Positions 1-10,387 of a stretch of 64,000 bases of DNA are shown piece after piece. The notes beneath the pieces were generated by a model. It was given only the letters and a program-made list of their open reading frames with translations. It was not told where the DNA came from and did not search any database. How positions within the stretch are numbered: position 1 is the first letter of the stretch; each line of letters begins with the position of its first letter. This DNA is from Torymus aiolomorphi (lineage: Eukaryota; Arthropoda; Insecta; Hymenoptera; Torymidae): the NCBI GenBank assembly GCA_036365515.1, contig CM070877.1:113662011-113726010 (forward strand). Direction: 5' to 3'. The position numbers and the translations under genes are program-made.

Positions 1-392
1 ATATTTGCTGAAAGAGTACGCTGTGTAAAACCTAATAATCTTCCAATAGAATCTTGCGGTTGAAAATCTGTCGTATGACTGCACTTTGTAGTACTGCGAA
101 GAGTATTATTATTAGGTTTAAGGCTGAGTACTATGCCTTTAGGTGTAAGTATTTCCTGTAGATGGCGCTCAATGTCTTCAATCTCCCAGCTACCTGTCGG
201 TAATATCACTATCGCTTCTCCAACGTAAAATTTGTTATATCCGATATCAACATTGGGTATTGAATTGAAGGTTAAAAGTTCAACAAATCCTAGAACGTAT
301 CTTTTATTTGGCAAGAGTTCAATTGGTGGAAAGTATTGAGCTTCTAGTATAGATGACGTTCCAGATAAACTTAGCATCAATGATTCACCCAT
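1..392 (-). CDS. Polinton structural protein, N-terminal 130 residues (partial)
   Basis: An open frame starts with ATG at 392-390 (MGESLMLSLSGTSS...) and runs off the left window edge without a stop. An in-frame ATG at 425-423 is possible, but MGESL fits the conserved start I recall in Polinton relatives. Recognisable stretches are YFPPIELLPNKRYVLG and IPNVDIGYNKFYVGEA. The protein belongs to a family found next to the protease in insect Polintons. Role as a minor capsid (penton-like) component is inference from position and family, not from a motif. It lies 43 bp downstream of the protease stop, same strand, consistent with a late-gene cluster. Confidence 0.7.
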   Translation of the reverse strand, partial: MGESLMLSLSGTSSILEAQYFPPIELLPNKRYVLGFVELLTFNSIPNVDIGYNKFYVGEAIVILPTGSWEIEDIERHLQEILTPKGIVLSLKPNNNTLRSTTKCSHTTDFQPQDSIGRLLGFTQRTLSAN

Positions 393-435
393 GACTGCAT
401 AATTAATACTGACTATGTATAACATTTACATCGTT

Positions 436-792
436 TTATATAGCCTCACTCAGAAACTTTAAACAGAGATGCCCACAGCTGTACGAGTTATAATCTTGAT
501 ATCTATCGTGATTATACTTTACGGTGCTAACGCCCAGGTAATCCAGAAGTTCTACAGGTGGCTGAAGGTCTCCAAAACTATCAAAGTACACAACATCATT
601 ACCTCGTTTTCGATAGGCTACCCAATGTGTACCAAGTCCTCTTTCATCATCGAGATTAACGATCGCTGATTCGCGGTAATGTGGACCTTTTGCTGATAAT
701 GTATTTCGCACGAATACACCTCGAAAGTATGGAATTTGCATAATACTAGCATACTTTATCAAGTCAGCGTCAGTCAGTGCTCTATGAGGCAA
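436..792 (-). CDS. Adenovirus-type cysteine protease of Polinton
   Basis: 118-aa complete frame. Catalytic residues are visible in the order typical of the adenain/Ulp1 fold: His56 (GTHWVAY), Asp71 (VYFDSFG), Gln99 (RYQDYNS) and Cys106 (YSCGHLC). Family role: processing of virion precursor proteins. The length is short but includes the whole catalytic core. It starts 8 bp after the stop of the phospholipase gene (801) on the same strand, so the two are probably co-expressed. No frameshift or stop is present, in contrast to the replication genes of this element. Confidence 0.88.
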   Translation of the reverse strand: MPHRALTDADLIKYASIMQIPYFRGVFVRNTLSAKGPHYRESAIVNLDDERGLGTHWVAYRKRGNDVVYFDSFGDLQPPVELLDYLGVSTVKYNHDRYQDYNSYSCGHLCLKFLSEAI

Positions 793-800
793 TTTTACAT

Positions 801-1607
801 CTAATTTTTGTTTTTGCCACGTCCGCTGTAGGGTTTAAGATGGATACCATAACCTGTTTTGTGTGGTTTAAGGTAGAGACCTTTATCAAGAGCAATAGCT
901 TCCATCGCACTGTTATGTCTTTTACTTTCTTCAAGTTGCCACTTAGCAGCTTTTGCATCATTTACTGCTTTAGCTATGCCAGCAGCGCCACCTGCCAGTG
1001 CACCAGTTGCACTTAGACCAGCAAATAATGGAATCAAAGAAGGTAGGAATCCACCGATTTTTCGTGGAACTGGTAGTATACGAGGAATGTGTACTTTAGC
1101 TTTACCACAAGCCTTCTTTACAGCATCTCGAGCACTTTTCAATGCAGCTTGAATTACCTTGTGTGACTCACTACTATGGGAAATCGGTTTTAAGGCTGCT
1201 TTAACTATTTTAGTGAGTGTAGTGGTTGGCCTCTTTTTCAGCCCCATACCGAACTTTGATTTTAATTTCATAGCGTTTGTTACAGTATAAGCTGCTGCTT
1301 TCTCACCAATACTTGCGTCTTTAACGAAAACACGTTTCCAGGCTTTATCTGTTAACACTCTATCAGCAGCGTTTCTAGCCTCAACACTCTCTCGATTCCG
1401 TGAGTAGGCAATGTCGTGTTCTTTACAAGCTTGGTCTAAAGGATTAATTCCAGGGTCACCTCGAGCAAGACGCTTTGCAAGTTTAGTCCCAGGTCCACAG
1501 TATTGATAGCCAGGCAGATGTAATTCAAATGGAAGTTTATTGATGACTGTATTGACTAAGCCTCGACCTTTACGCATATTGCGTTTACGCTGCTTATGCT
1601 CAATCAT
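801..1607 (-). CDS. Phospholipase A2-domain virion protein of Polinton
   Basis: 268-aa complete frame. Residues about 33-75 form a parvovirus-type PLA2 domain: calcium loop YCGPGT and catalytic His-Asp in CKEHDIAYS. A basic middle (KKRPTTTLTK...) is followed by a hydrophobic Gly/Ala-rich stretch near residue 190 (LIPLFAGLSATGALAGGAAG), which could be membrane-active, and a conserved tail (LYLKPHKTGYGIHLKPY). In parvoviruses this domain helps endosomal escape; an equivalent role here is inference. ATG at 1607-1605 is the first in frame and lies 36 bp downstream of a TATA/initiator pair. Confidence 0.85.
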   Translation of the reverse strand: MIEHKQRKRNMRKGRGLVNTVINKLPFELHLPGYQYCGPGTKLAKRLARGDPGINPLDQACKEHDIAYSRNRESVEARNAADRVLTDKAWKRVFVKDASIGEKAAAYTVTNAMKLKSKFGMGLKKRPTTTLTKIVKAALKPISHSSESHKVIQAALKSARDAVKKACGKAKVHIPRILPVPRKIGGFLPSLIPLFAGLSATGALAGGAAGIAKAVNDAKAAKWQLEESKRHNSAMEAIALDKGLYLKPHKTGYGIHLKPYSGRGKNKN

Positions 1608-1640
1608 GATGTTAACACCTCGGAGGATAAATACATACTA

Positions 1641-1673
1641 ACTGAAAATGTATATTAGTATGATGTATATATA
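1641..1673 (-). promoter_or_regulatory. TATA box plus TCAGT initiator for the PLA2/protease genes
   Basis: Minus strand: TATATATA (1673-1666), then TCAGT (1645-1641). The distance from the first T of the TATA to the initiator A (1643) is 30 bp, the standard arthropod core-promoter geometry. The ATG at 1607 follows 36 bp later. The same palindromic TATA could also serve the divergent ATPase gene starting at 1714, but no TCAGT is seen on that side. Confidence 0.65.
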
Positions 1674-1713
1674 CGTTTAAGGTTAGTTTTCTTTGAGACG
1701 TCAAACATTGAAC

Positions 1714-2438
1714 ATGGAGTTTAAGGAGCAACACGTTAAACTACCTGTTGTGAATTTTGATAAATTAATGACGCAACAAAAATCAAAACACGTCATGGCC
1801 GAGAATTACTTCCCAATAATATTAGAGCTGTATTCTGTGGTCCATCAAACTGTGTCAAAACAAATGCTCTACTCTCACTCATTACTCATCCTAGTGGATT
1901 AAAATTTGAAAATGTATATGTTTACTCAAAATCACTGGAACAGCCCAAGTACAAATTTCTCAAGTTTCTCTTGAAGCCTATAAATGGAATTAAGTATTTC
2001 TCATTCAAGGATCATGATGAAGTAATATCAATAGAAGATGTACTTCCAAATTCAATTATCATATTTGATGATATTGCATGTGAAAAACAAGAAAACATTA
2101 CAAATGTCTTTTGTATGGGAAGACTCAAAAATGTGGACTGCTTCTATCTATGTCAATCTTATGCTCACATTCCAAAGCATCTAATACGAGATAATGTTAA
2201 TTTATTAGTATTATTTCGACAAGATGATATGAATTTAAAGCATGTATATAATGATCACGTAAACACAGATATGTCATATGCTCAATTTAGAGATTTGTGT
2301 TCAAGTTGCTGGAATAATAATGAGTATGAATTCCTTGTTATCGACAAAGAGAGGGCACTTGGTAGTGGTCGATATAGAAAGGGGTTCGATCAATTTCTCA
2401 TAAATATAGCTGCCCCAAAGCAAAACCGATTAGTATGA
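1714..2438 (+). pseudogene. Polinton packaging ATPase (FtsK/A32-like), frameshifted and Walker A mutated
   Basis: The N-terminal frame starts at ATG 1714 (MEFKEQHVKLPVV). Near 1790-1800 the homology switches to another frame, which continues open to the stop at 2436-2438. The Walker A motif reads GPSNCVKT: the glycine before the catalytic Lys is Val (codon GTC at 1854-1856). Walker B is intact (NSIIIFDDIAC). In Polintons this P-loop ATPase is thought to pump DNA into capsids. Both the frameshift and the Walker A change predict loss of function. The divergently oriented PLA2 gene starts 106 bp to the left. Confidence 0.85.
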
Positions 2439-2459
2439 TTCAATTGTTCATCAGACAAT

Positions 2460-3395
2460 ATGGCACACCTCAAGCAAGAGGAAAACGTTCTCAATCAAAT
2501 TGTAAAATCGAGAGAAGCAATTAAGCGAATGTACAAGCAGTTGAGGCAAGATAAAACAGATGTAGAAAAGGTGTTGGGGGAAACATTTAAGCCTATTGTA
2601 AGTCCACTTGAAAAACTCGTTGATGCTGCACAAACAGAGAAAAAGAAAGTAATTAAAAAAAAGACCGAAGAGGAGCAAAATCCAAGTTATGTTCAAGAAC
2701 TTAGCTCAGATAATGAAGATGAAGAGGAATCACAAAGTGATCTTGATGAAACTGTAAAGACTAAAAGAGTAGACGCATCATTTGAAACAGCTGAAAGCGG
2801 ACAGGATGATGATGATGAAGAAACAGAATTTGTTAAACAAAATTACCTACAGACCATAGAAAAACGTCCCAACTCACTCGATAATATCTATGGGGTACGA
2901 ATAGAAGATAATGTAATGAAAATTGGTGACTCACCTATAGATTTTACAAAAACTTATGTGAAAGTTCAAAATGTAAACTATCCAAAAACAGCAGGTTTAC
3001 TTCAATTGCTCTTTCAGAAGTAACCTGACTTGATGCACATAGGTTCCAATGATATTGAAAATTATCGAAAAATCGTAGAAGTGACGAATGCTTTTAGAAG
3101 AAATTATAGTGAAACTCAACCTCTGCGTAAGAGTAACAGTAACAAATATAAGGACTTCATAGGTCCTTATTTTGATAAATCAATAAACAGAAGTGTTAGT
3201 GGCTCAGGCCACTTACCTAAATATAAGATTGCAAGAAAAGATATGCGTATGGACTATGTATACTGGGATGATCCTAATGAATTAGTTGATCGTCTTCGCT
3301 TACTCTTGGCTGAATTGGAAGCTGGCAATCAGAGCCACACAAATGAGATTCATTCAATCATTGAAGAACTCAAAGAAGCAGGTTACGTACATTAA
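2460..3395 (+). pseudogene. Conserved Polinton protein (DUF8207-like), one in-frame stop
   Basis: The ATG at 2460 opens 187 codons up to TAA at 3021-3023. The same frame then continues for another 124 codons to the stop at 3393-3395, with the homologous C-terminal half (NDIENYRKIVEVTNAFRRNY...NKYKDFIGPYF). The N-terminal part is basic/coiled (EENVLNQIVKSREAIKRMYKQLR), the middle is strongly acidic, then comes DNIYGVRIED...KTAGLLQLLFQK. From memory this matches a widespread invertebrate family of unknown function catalogued as DUF8207. A single nonsense mutation separates the halves; a reinitiation product is possible but untested. It starts 22 bp after the ATPase stop. Confidence 0.7.
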
Positions 3396-3396
3396 G

Positions 3397-3603
3397 ATGT
3401 CTTCGAAGAGAGTTCACTTTGATGAGAAACCAGTTATTCATGTGATGCATGTGTGGTCCTATGCCAGTCGAGCAGCACGTCACGGAGAATGGGAACAGAT
3501 AGCACGTGATCAAGCGCGTTTTCGAATGCGAATTCAAAGATTATCTGGAATTATTACGCCTGTGCTCGTACATAAATATAATACATATTTGAGTATAAAT
3601 TGA
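3397..3603 (+). CDS. 68-aa PPP1R15 (GADD34/CReP)-like protein
   Basis: Complete frame beginning one base after the stop of the preceding gene. Residues 4-8 (KRVHF) form an RVxF-type protein phosphatase 1 docking motif followed by hydrophobic IHVMHVW. Residues 28-46 read RHGEWEQIARDQARFRMRI, the signature of the PPP1R15 C-terminal core that contacts PP1/actin and directs dephosphorylation of eIF2-alpha. That two-part arrangement and the small size also match viral members known from large DNA viruses (ASFV DP71L, herpesvirus ICP34.5). Function here, reversing the translation shut-off, is inference from the motifs. It is intact although the flanking genes are broken. The first 37 codons of the same frame upstream of this ATG overlap the DUF8207-like gene and are not counted. 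Confidence 0.72.
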   Translation: MSSKRVHFDEKPVIHVMHVWSYASRAARHGEWEQIARDQARFRMRIQRLSGIITPVLVHKYNTYLSIN

Positions 3604-3635
3604 TTGAACTCGATGGTATTGCAGTCAGTTGCAAT

Positions 3636-4025
3636 ATGAGTGTTGATGTATTCGGACGTAATCTCGCGCGTGCTGAAGGCAGTCGTGGTCCTCCAGGTGT
3701 TGGATTCAAAGTAACTTCTGACGGACAATACGATATTGACAGCAAGAGGTTATGTAACATTGCTGAGCCTACCCAACCAGGTGATGCTGTTAATTTGGAC
3801 ACTCTACAACGTATGATTAAAATAGAAATAAGGAGCTTGTATGAAGTAACTGCGAAATTACGCGGAGACTTGGATAATTTAGACGTTATTTTTGAGGCTC
3901 AAAAAAATGAAATTGATACGAAAGTCTTAAAATTGCAGTCATCAATTCAGAATATAGAAGATGTGAAAGCAGATAGTCAAGAAGCTTATATGCGCAATTA
4001 TTTATTATCAAACAACCGTACGTAG
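3636..4025 (+). CDS. Fibre-like coiled-coil protein of Polinton
   Basis: 129 aa from ATG 3636 (MSVDVFGRNLARAEG); an ATG at 3600 in the same frame is less likely because it overlaps the preceding stop. After a short collagen-like SRGPPGVGF comes YDIDSKRLCNIAEPTQPGDAVN, the kind of repeat seen at the head of trimeric phage and virus tail fibres. The rest is a predicted coiled coil (heptad-like I/L/V from about residue 60 to 115). An attachment or surface role is inference. Complete, no stops; 32 bp after the PPP1R15-like gene. Confidence 0.6.
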   Translation: MSVDVFGRNLARAEGSRGPPGVGFKVTSDGQYDIDSKRLCNIAEPTQPGDAVNLDTLQRMIKIEIRSLYEVTAKLRGDLDNLDVIFEAQKNEIDTKVLKLQSSIQNIEDVKADSQEAYMRNYLLSNNRT

Positions 4026-4086
4026 ATCTTATAAATAGCTCTTCAATTATAAATTTATCGCAGTATCGTTCAACCACTCGTTGAGA

Positions 4087-4257
4087 ATGGATAAATCAAA
4101 TAGTACTGCTAACAGTAATATACCATACACAAAACTTTCTGACACCAGTCAAAAAGATAAACAAAAGAGCGAATCACAGTGGAAAAATTTTATGAATAAA
4201 TTTTCTTCGAATACTTTTTCCTTGCCTGAACGACAAAATTACAAGAGATTTCAATAA
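4087..4257 (+). CDS. Small hypothetical Polinton protein, 56 aa
   Basis: ATG at 4087, stop TAA at 4255-4257. Sequence is polar and lysine/serine-rich (MDKSNSTANSNIPYTKLSD...) with one Trp and no membrane segment or known motif. It fills the space between the fibre-like gene and the integrase, on the same strand, which is the main reason to list it. Not recognised. Confidence 0.35.
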   Translation: MDKSNSTANSNIPYTKLSDTSQKDKQKSESQWKNFMNKFSSNTFSLPERQNYKRFQ

Positions 4258-4272
4258 TTCAGGATAAAGGAC

Positions 4273-5153
4273 ATGCAGCAGCAAGTGCTTAAGGAGCTTC
4301 ATACACCTGCCCGTCGAAATTACCGACGACGTAAGTTTATTGTACGTGGCTTGGATGAAACATGGCAAGTTGATCTAGTGGAGGTGCAGCCTTATGCTCG
4401 AGAAAACAATGGCTATAGATATATGCTCACTGTTATCGATGTATTCTCCAAGTATGCATGGGCTGTTCCTATAAAGCAAAAGACTGCCACTGATGTCACA
4501 GCAGCAATGGAGTCTATCTTGCAGCAGGGCCGCAAACCAACAAACTTACAGACCGATCGAGGCAAAGAGTTTTACAATGCTACATTTCAAAGTCTCATGC
4601 AACGATATGGAATTAATCTCTATTCGACATACAGTAATCTGAAAGCATCTATTTGTGAGCGTTTCAATCGCACCCTTAAGCAGAAGATGTGGATGCAATT
4701 CAGCTTGCGTGGAAAATATAAGTGGCTTGATATCTTAACCAATTTGCTAAAGGAGTATAATAACAGCAAACATCGTACCACTGGAAAGCAGGAATACTTG
4801 CGAAGTTTGCTCAACAGGCGAAAATAGTGAGAAAGCCAAAATTTAAGATTGGAGATATAGTAAGAGTTAGTAAGATAAAGCAAGTATTTGAGAAGGGTTA
4901 TACACCTAATTTGCCAACAGAAATTTTTACAATAAATCAAGTGATGGCTACTAATCCAGTTACCTACAAGCTAAAAGACTATCAAGATCAACCCATTGCC
5001 GGTGGTTTCTATGAACAAGAACTGCTCAAAGCTAAATATCCAGACGTCTATCTTGTGGAGAAGGTGTTGAAGAAGCGTGGAATTAAGATTTATGTTAAAT
5101 GGTTAGGGTTTGATAACTCACACAATAGTTGGATAAGCAAATCAGATATGTAA
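4273..5153 (+). pseudogene. Polinton integrase with C-terminal chromodomain, frameshifted
   Basis: Segment 1 (ATG 4273) carries the retroviral-type catalytic triad: Asp34 (TWQVDLVE), Asp95 (LQTDRGKEFYN), Glu129 (SICERFNRTLK). Segment 2, in a different frame to stop 5151-5153, holds the SH3-like region (KPKFKIGDIVRVSK) and a chromodomain (YLVEKVLKKRGIKIYVKWLGF..HNSW). The frame change lies between about 4790 and 4803. The N-terminal HHCC zinc finger is not present, which is usual for arthropod Polinton integrases as I recall them. The chromodomain would direct insertion to histone-marked chromatin. The frameshift uncouples it from the catalytic core. Confidence 0.85.
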
Positions 5154-5222
5154 AGGTTAAATAAATAAACATGTGATGTATATATAAGATAAATTCTTTT
5201 ATTTATAAACCTTCATTTACAA
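5154..5222. terminator. Shared 3' region between convergent integrase and polymerase genes
   Basis: Only 69 bp separate the integrase stop from the polymerase stop. Plus strand contains overlapping AATAAA (aaataaataaac, 5158-5169); minus strand reads TTTATAAATAAAAG at about 5210-5193. Both are good polyadenylation signals for the convergent genes. Confidence 0.55.
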
Positions 5223-7278
5223 TCAATCTTCATTAATTTCAATAGTTTTATAATGCCCCCACGGTAAAGTATCTGTTTCTCCAGGCATTAAGTATCGTTT
5301 ATCATCGTAGGGACTTAAAGCTAACTTTTTTTGTCTTACAGTTTGTACTACATGTGCTTTAGATTGTATTACACACTGCTCTCTGTGTTGTGTTGACAAA
5401 TTTAATAAACAATCAACATAGTCATCAAAAGTAATGGTTCTATCAACAACTCCAGTTTTAACACCTTTAACTTTTTTAACATGATCTTGTCCATTTACAC
5501 GAATGCTGTACATTTTCTACGCAATCCAACAAATTCAGTCATAATTTGACCATTGCATTCATCTTTCATTAGGCCTACAACTTTCTTATTGACTTGAGGA
5601 ATTCCAAAAATGTTATCAACTGGGTAGTCAGAAGTATCAAAATTTGAAATGTCACGTTTTATCACTTTATATATATCTTCATCATTTATTTCATATATTA
5701 AACTATCAGTATCGGTATACAACAGTTTGCAGCTAACCTCGAATTGCTTCTTCATGTAGTTGTAGCGAAAATCATATACTAAAGTCTTTGATAAATCCAA
5801 TACACAAAGACCTACATAAATTGGCTTATTCATGTATACTTCTGTCTTCCCTAATTCTATGAGAACAAGGTTTTCATCGACGATTGTACGGCTATGGAAT
5901 TCTGGTCGCGCAATAAGAGCTTCTGCTCCATATCGACCTTCCCATTTGGTCAGTAATTTAACATTAACTCTTTTTCTTACGTTTTCCATAGCCTTACCAA
6001 AAACGGCATTATTCATTAGCTTGTAAAGATTTTTCTCGAAGTCATTTTTAGCTTCTTGTCTCATTTTACTATTTAAATCAATGTATTCTTTAAGCCAAGG
6101 TCTCTGATTAAACTGTAATACTCTGTGAATTTTTGTAAGTTTTAATCCATTGGCTAAAGCTTGCTTTAAGTTACGATAATGAAGTACGTATCGCGATTTT
6201 GGTTCAACAGTTGTAAGCAATTTAGCTTGTGAGGAGCCTGGTGGTTTTTTATGTTCCAGACAAAATGGTAAGTCTTTGTGCGCATCATGTAAATTTTCTG
6301 GATATTCCAAATCGACTTCAAGTATATAGCCTATTGGAGCATCATCTGAAATATTAAAATTTATATGCTCTACATCTTCAATCCATTGAAAGCCACCATA
6401 TGGCAATGACTGCTGCATAGCCCAGCCGTAAAGATTGTTTACATCGAAATACATGAGATATTTGGACTCCTTTTCTGCATCATAGTCACTACCCAGGTAT
6501 TTATTATTAGCTCGGGCATAGCGATTTGAACATTGGCTTACCCCACCTCGTATTCCACACTCAATGAACATAACTTGATCAATATCAGTGAGCAACTCAA
6601 GCTGTATTTTGGTATACTTGAGCATGGCGTCCCAAGTTAGACCTGAAGTTGTATAATAGTGTGCTGGATCCAAACCATAAGCTTTAAGACAGCTATTGCG
6701 AAAATTTTCGAATACTTCCGCTAAGAGTAATGCATCTGTTTTTAAGTATAAATCTGAATATTCGCCTAAATTTGATATATTAAATGCTGTCCAAACATTT
6801 TTTGCATGTTCGTAATCTTCATCTGATATATGACAGATATTCAATTTACTATAGAATTCATCTTTAAATGGTAGTTTTGAAACATTAAGTTTTTCTTCAG
6901 AGTCTAGATAATCATAAGGAAATACTCCTTTTCGTTTGAGTAATTGAAATTTCTGTTCAATTAGCGGTTCACCTTGAGAAAACTCTTGCCGCAAAATATC
7001 AGTTTCGCCAAGATAAGATGACAGTTTGTCCAATGATGAAGCCATGAATCGAAAGGAATCAATAAATCTAAAGTTAATATCACTACCATCAATGTGTTTC
7101 GTGAATGAGATAAACCGCTCTTTATTTAAAGGTAACAAATCTACTCGTCCGGGAAAGCTTTGAGAAATATCTTTAATGAGAAAGTGAGAATCATAGCCTG
7201 TTAAATTGTGAAAAATAACTGGAATGCTGCGAATCTTTATAATTTAGATTACAATCTTCGTGAGCAGCACCTCGGTAT

Positions 7279-7489
<211 letters not shown>

Positions 7490-9164
7490 CTTCCAGTGAG
7501 ATGACAATGATCTCGAACACGCTTCTCACCTAAGGGTTCCCCACAGATGTGACAAATTTTTGTATTTTGAAAAGCATGTTCTTGCTCCAAAGTTAATGGT
7601 TCCATTGGTAATGCACATTTGAATGCAGTTTCTACATTTTCAGCTAAATCTTGCAATTCCTTTGCAAACCATTCAGCAGGATTTGGTCCTCTATAGCTAC
7701 GATAATATGATAAAGAATTATCATAGCTACATTTTAAGTAATATCCCACACTGAATGCCTCATGCTTTTGATAGGCGTTTCCATCTTGTATAAGTTTCAA
7801 GAGACACTCAAAATTTGCATAAATGACAAATGATACTTTCTCTTTATTATTATAATTTTTTAATTTTAAAATTTGATCTCTTGGTGTAGGTAGATTAACT
7901 TTACACTTGTTGATTTGTGCACAATCTTGGTGATGTAGTTCTAATTTAATTTTACTATCAAAATAATGTAAACATCTATCACAGATATATTTTTTAACTT
8001 TATACTGTGATACTTGTCTCGATATTAAGCGAGATAAGTCTTTGATCCAAACATAGTGAGATATAACTGAATTATCTTCCTCCAGCTCTTCCTCCTCCTC
8101 ATCTACATAATTATTTTGTATTAGAAGAAGGCTAACATGGATTTCTTTCTTACATGATGTTATATGAAGTGGTACAACTTTGAATTTTCCATTACACTTT
8201 TTCAATATATAAACATTAATAGATATATTATTTTGTTTTTCAAATTTTGGAATTTGTTTTGGTTTCATAGGAAAGTCGATTCCTCTAAAATTCAAGTCAT
8301 TTTCATAAGCTTTATACGATGATACTCTATTTGTATTAAGGTGTACTGGATGTAAAGCTGATAGTATAGCCCACTTGAAACATTCATCGTCAAAATTGTG
8401 TACGTTAACACATGCATGTTTTGCTTGTATTTGTGGGGGTAGACTAACGTATGAGCTACCTCGCATCGGATTATACTTGTTGATATTCACAGATAAATTA
8501 AGAATTTCACGAAGTGTCCAGCCAGAGTCTCTCTCTTGAAACTCCTCCATGTCTCTCTGAATGGGCTGTTGTACATTATCGGTGAACCACTGTTTCAAAT
8601 CTGTTGTTGGTAAAATCGATTCAGCCTTGGTACTGAAATACTTAATTTCTACTGTCTCTTCATCAGCTTTTTTTATAACATATTCAGCTGACACAGTATA
8701 CACTTTAAGAGCCTCTTCCTTTTTTAAAGCATTATTTATTCTAGATTTAAACAATGCTGTAGCATCTTTCATGAATGCAGTAATATCCAAGTTTTTTAAA
8801 TTTGTGATGACTCCAGATCGAAGCCGTTCATTAAAGGCACACTCCACATCTTGCCATCTTACTCTATCACTACGTCTTTCACGCAAACCCGCACCACTCT
8901 TTAATAAACACTTTAGTCTGTCTTGTACACCTTTGAGTAGACCAATAGTGGATATAAATTTTTGTTTTTCAGCGACACTTGTTGCATTTTTACGCAAAAG
9001 CAACCTCAAGAGTCTTAAATTCTTATTTCCAAGTTTAATCCACTCGATAACTTCCTCAGGATTAACTTGTTTATACGCTAGAAGCCTATAGGCTTCCAAC
9101 ATTATATTGACAACGTTCTTACAGTCGTTTGCAGACATAGTGATCACTTAGAGATTCTGCTTTA

Positions 9165-9201
9165 TACTGAAGGAATAGCAGCAGCAACGTCGTATTTATA
9201 G
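9165..9201 (-). promoter_or_regulatory. TATA box plus TCAGT initiator for polymerase B
   Basis: Minus strand: CTATAAATA (9201-9193) and TTCAGTA (9171-9165). The first T of TATAAATA (9200) to the initiator A (9168) is 32 bp. ATG follows at 9138. Same architecture as the PLA2 promoter in this element. Confidence 0.7.
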
Positions 9202-9261
9202 GGTGTGTATGACGCAAAAATTGATTGGAATCTCTGATAATCTCGTTCTAGAACCTTCACA

Positions 9262-9560
9262 TAAACTGTTTACAAGATCCCCTTTTAATTTGATATCCTT
9301 TGGATACCAGACATTATTATTTCAATTCAAATTCTAAGAAGTGTTGATGAAGACTGCTTTATACCCTATACCGCAAACACATAAAAATTCTTACAGAGGA
9401 GTTGTTGACAGGAAATGGCTGTAATTTTATATCTCTTCAATATGACACACTTGTTCATCATTCGAACTGTTGACAAAAGCGTTTACCCTTTGATATACCG
9501 CAAAAATTCTTTCCAAAGACTTGTTGACAAGAAAAGGCTGTAATTTGATACCCTTCCGAT
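9262..9560. repeat. Imperfect direct repeats at the Polinton right end
   Basis: A block resembling TTGTTGACAAGAAAAGGCTG followed by TAATTTGATATCC recurs near 9267 (degenerate), 9402 and 9521, spaced about 119-135 bp. Upstream of the last two copies is ATACCGCAAA. They may be subterminal repeats of the Polinton. Nothing else is seen in 9202-9700. Confidence 0.5.
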
Positions 9561-9898
9561 ATGTCACATTGTTACCGTTATAAAATTTCATTTATATCTC
9601 AATGTATAGTAAATTATTTTAAATCTCAGCAATAAACTCATGCTAAAATCAATTTTATTCTATATCTCGTAAACGGCTCAAGATACCGAAAAAATAATTA
9701 AATTTTTGGTTCCTCGTGATTATCGGGCCATCTATCCATTGACATTGTTAAATAAAATTTTTATTAACAAATTAATAATCCTAAATTTTATAAGACAAAA
9801 CGAAAGAGAGTGGATAAGGAGAGCGCAATTGAAATACTCTCCAGTTCCAAGAATCGCGCGGTGCGAATATCGGAACAAAGAGGAGGTGCGATAGATAA
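9561..9898. other. AT-rich intergenic stretch
   Basis: No gene, hairpin or tandem repeat that I can support. Short open frames here have no recognisable protein. Confidence 0.5.
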
Positions 9899-10230
9899 CG
9901 CATGTACGTGGGCATCAATACACGTTCGTTAGAAGTTAGTGTGTATCAAGATGATCATACATTCTTTTACACACACACATATGGTGTAATATTTTGCAAT
10001 ATTTAAAAGGGTGGGGTAATATTTAATGATGTTATTGCAAATCGGGGATGGGGGATGGGGGATGAGGCATTGCATATACGTGGGCATCAATATATGTTCA
10101 TTAGAAGTTAATGTGTACACACACACACACATAGACATTCACACACACATGCATAGGTGTATATGGCATAATATTTTGCAATATTTAATAGGGTGGCGTA
10201 ATATTTAATGACGTCATCGCAAATCGGGGG
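9899..10230. repeat. Tandem duplication, unit about 165 bp, two copies
   Basis: Copy 1 starts at ACGTGGGCATCAATACACG (near 9906), copy 2 at ACGTGGGCATCAATATATG (near 10069). Both continue through an (AC)n tract to TAATATTTTGCAATATTTAA and GCAAATCGGGG. Copy 2 has a longer CA tract. Confidence 0.75.
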
Positions 10231-10306
10231 TTCTAGACGTTTCCAATGGGTTATCCGCGTTCACGCAATTGCATCATCGATGCAGGGATGGGGGCGCCGC
10301 ACATAA

Positions 10307-10387
10307 GGTGTCAAATTACAAATAATTAGAGGAGATTTGATATCCTAACCTTGAACTGCTATTTCTTGGATTCTGTAATTTGACACC
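10307..10387. repeat. Perfect 14-bp inverted repeat with 53-bp spacer
   Basis: GGTGTCAAATTACA (10307-10320) and its exact complement TGTAATTTGACACC (10374-10387). Too short to classify; could be the remains of a small MITE. The following 10388-10634 is G-rich in part and holds no gene I can support. Confidence 0.6.

Noticed and set aside
1693..1713. ATPase start at 1693
   Set aside because: The codon there is TTG; the first ATG in the frame is 1714.
8561..9091. Plus-strand 176-aa frame
   Set aside because: Shadow of polymerase B exon 1; no homology recognised.
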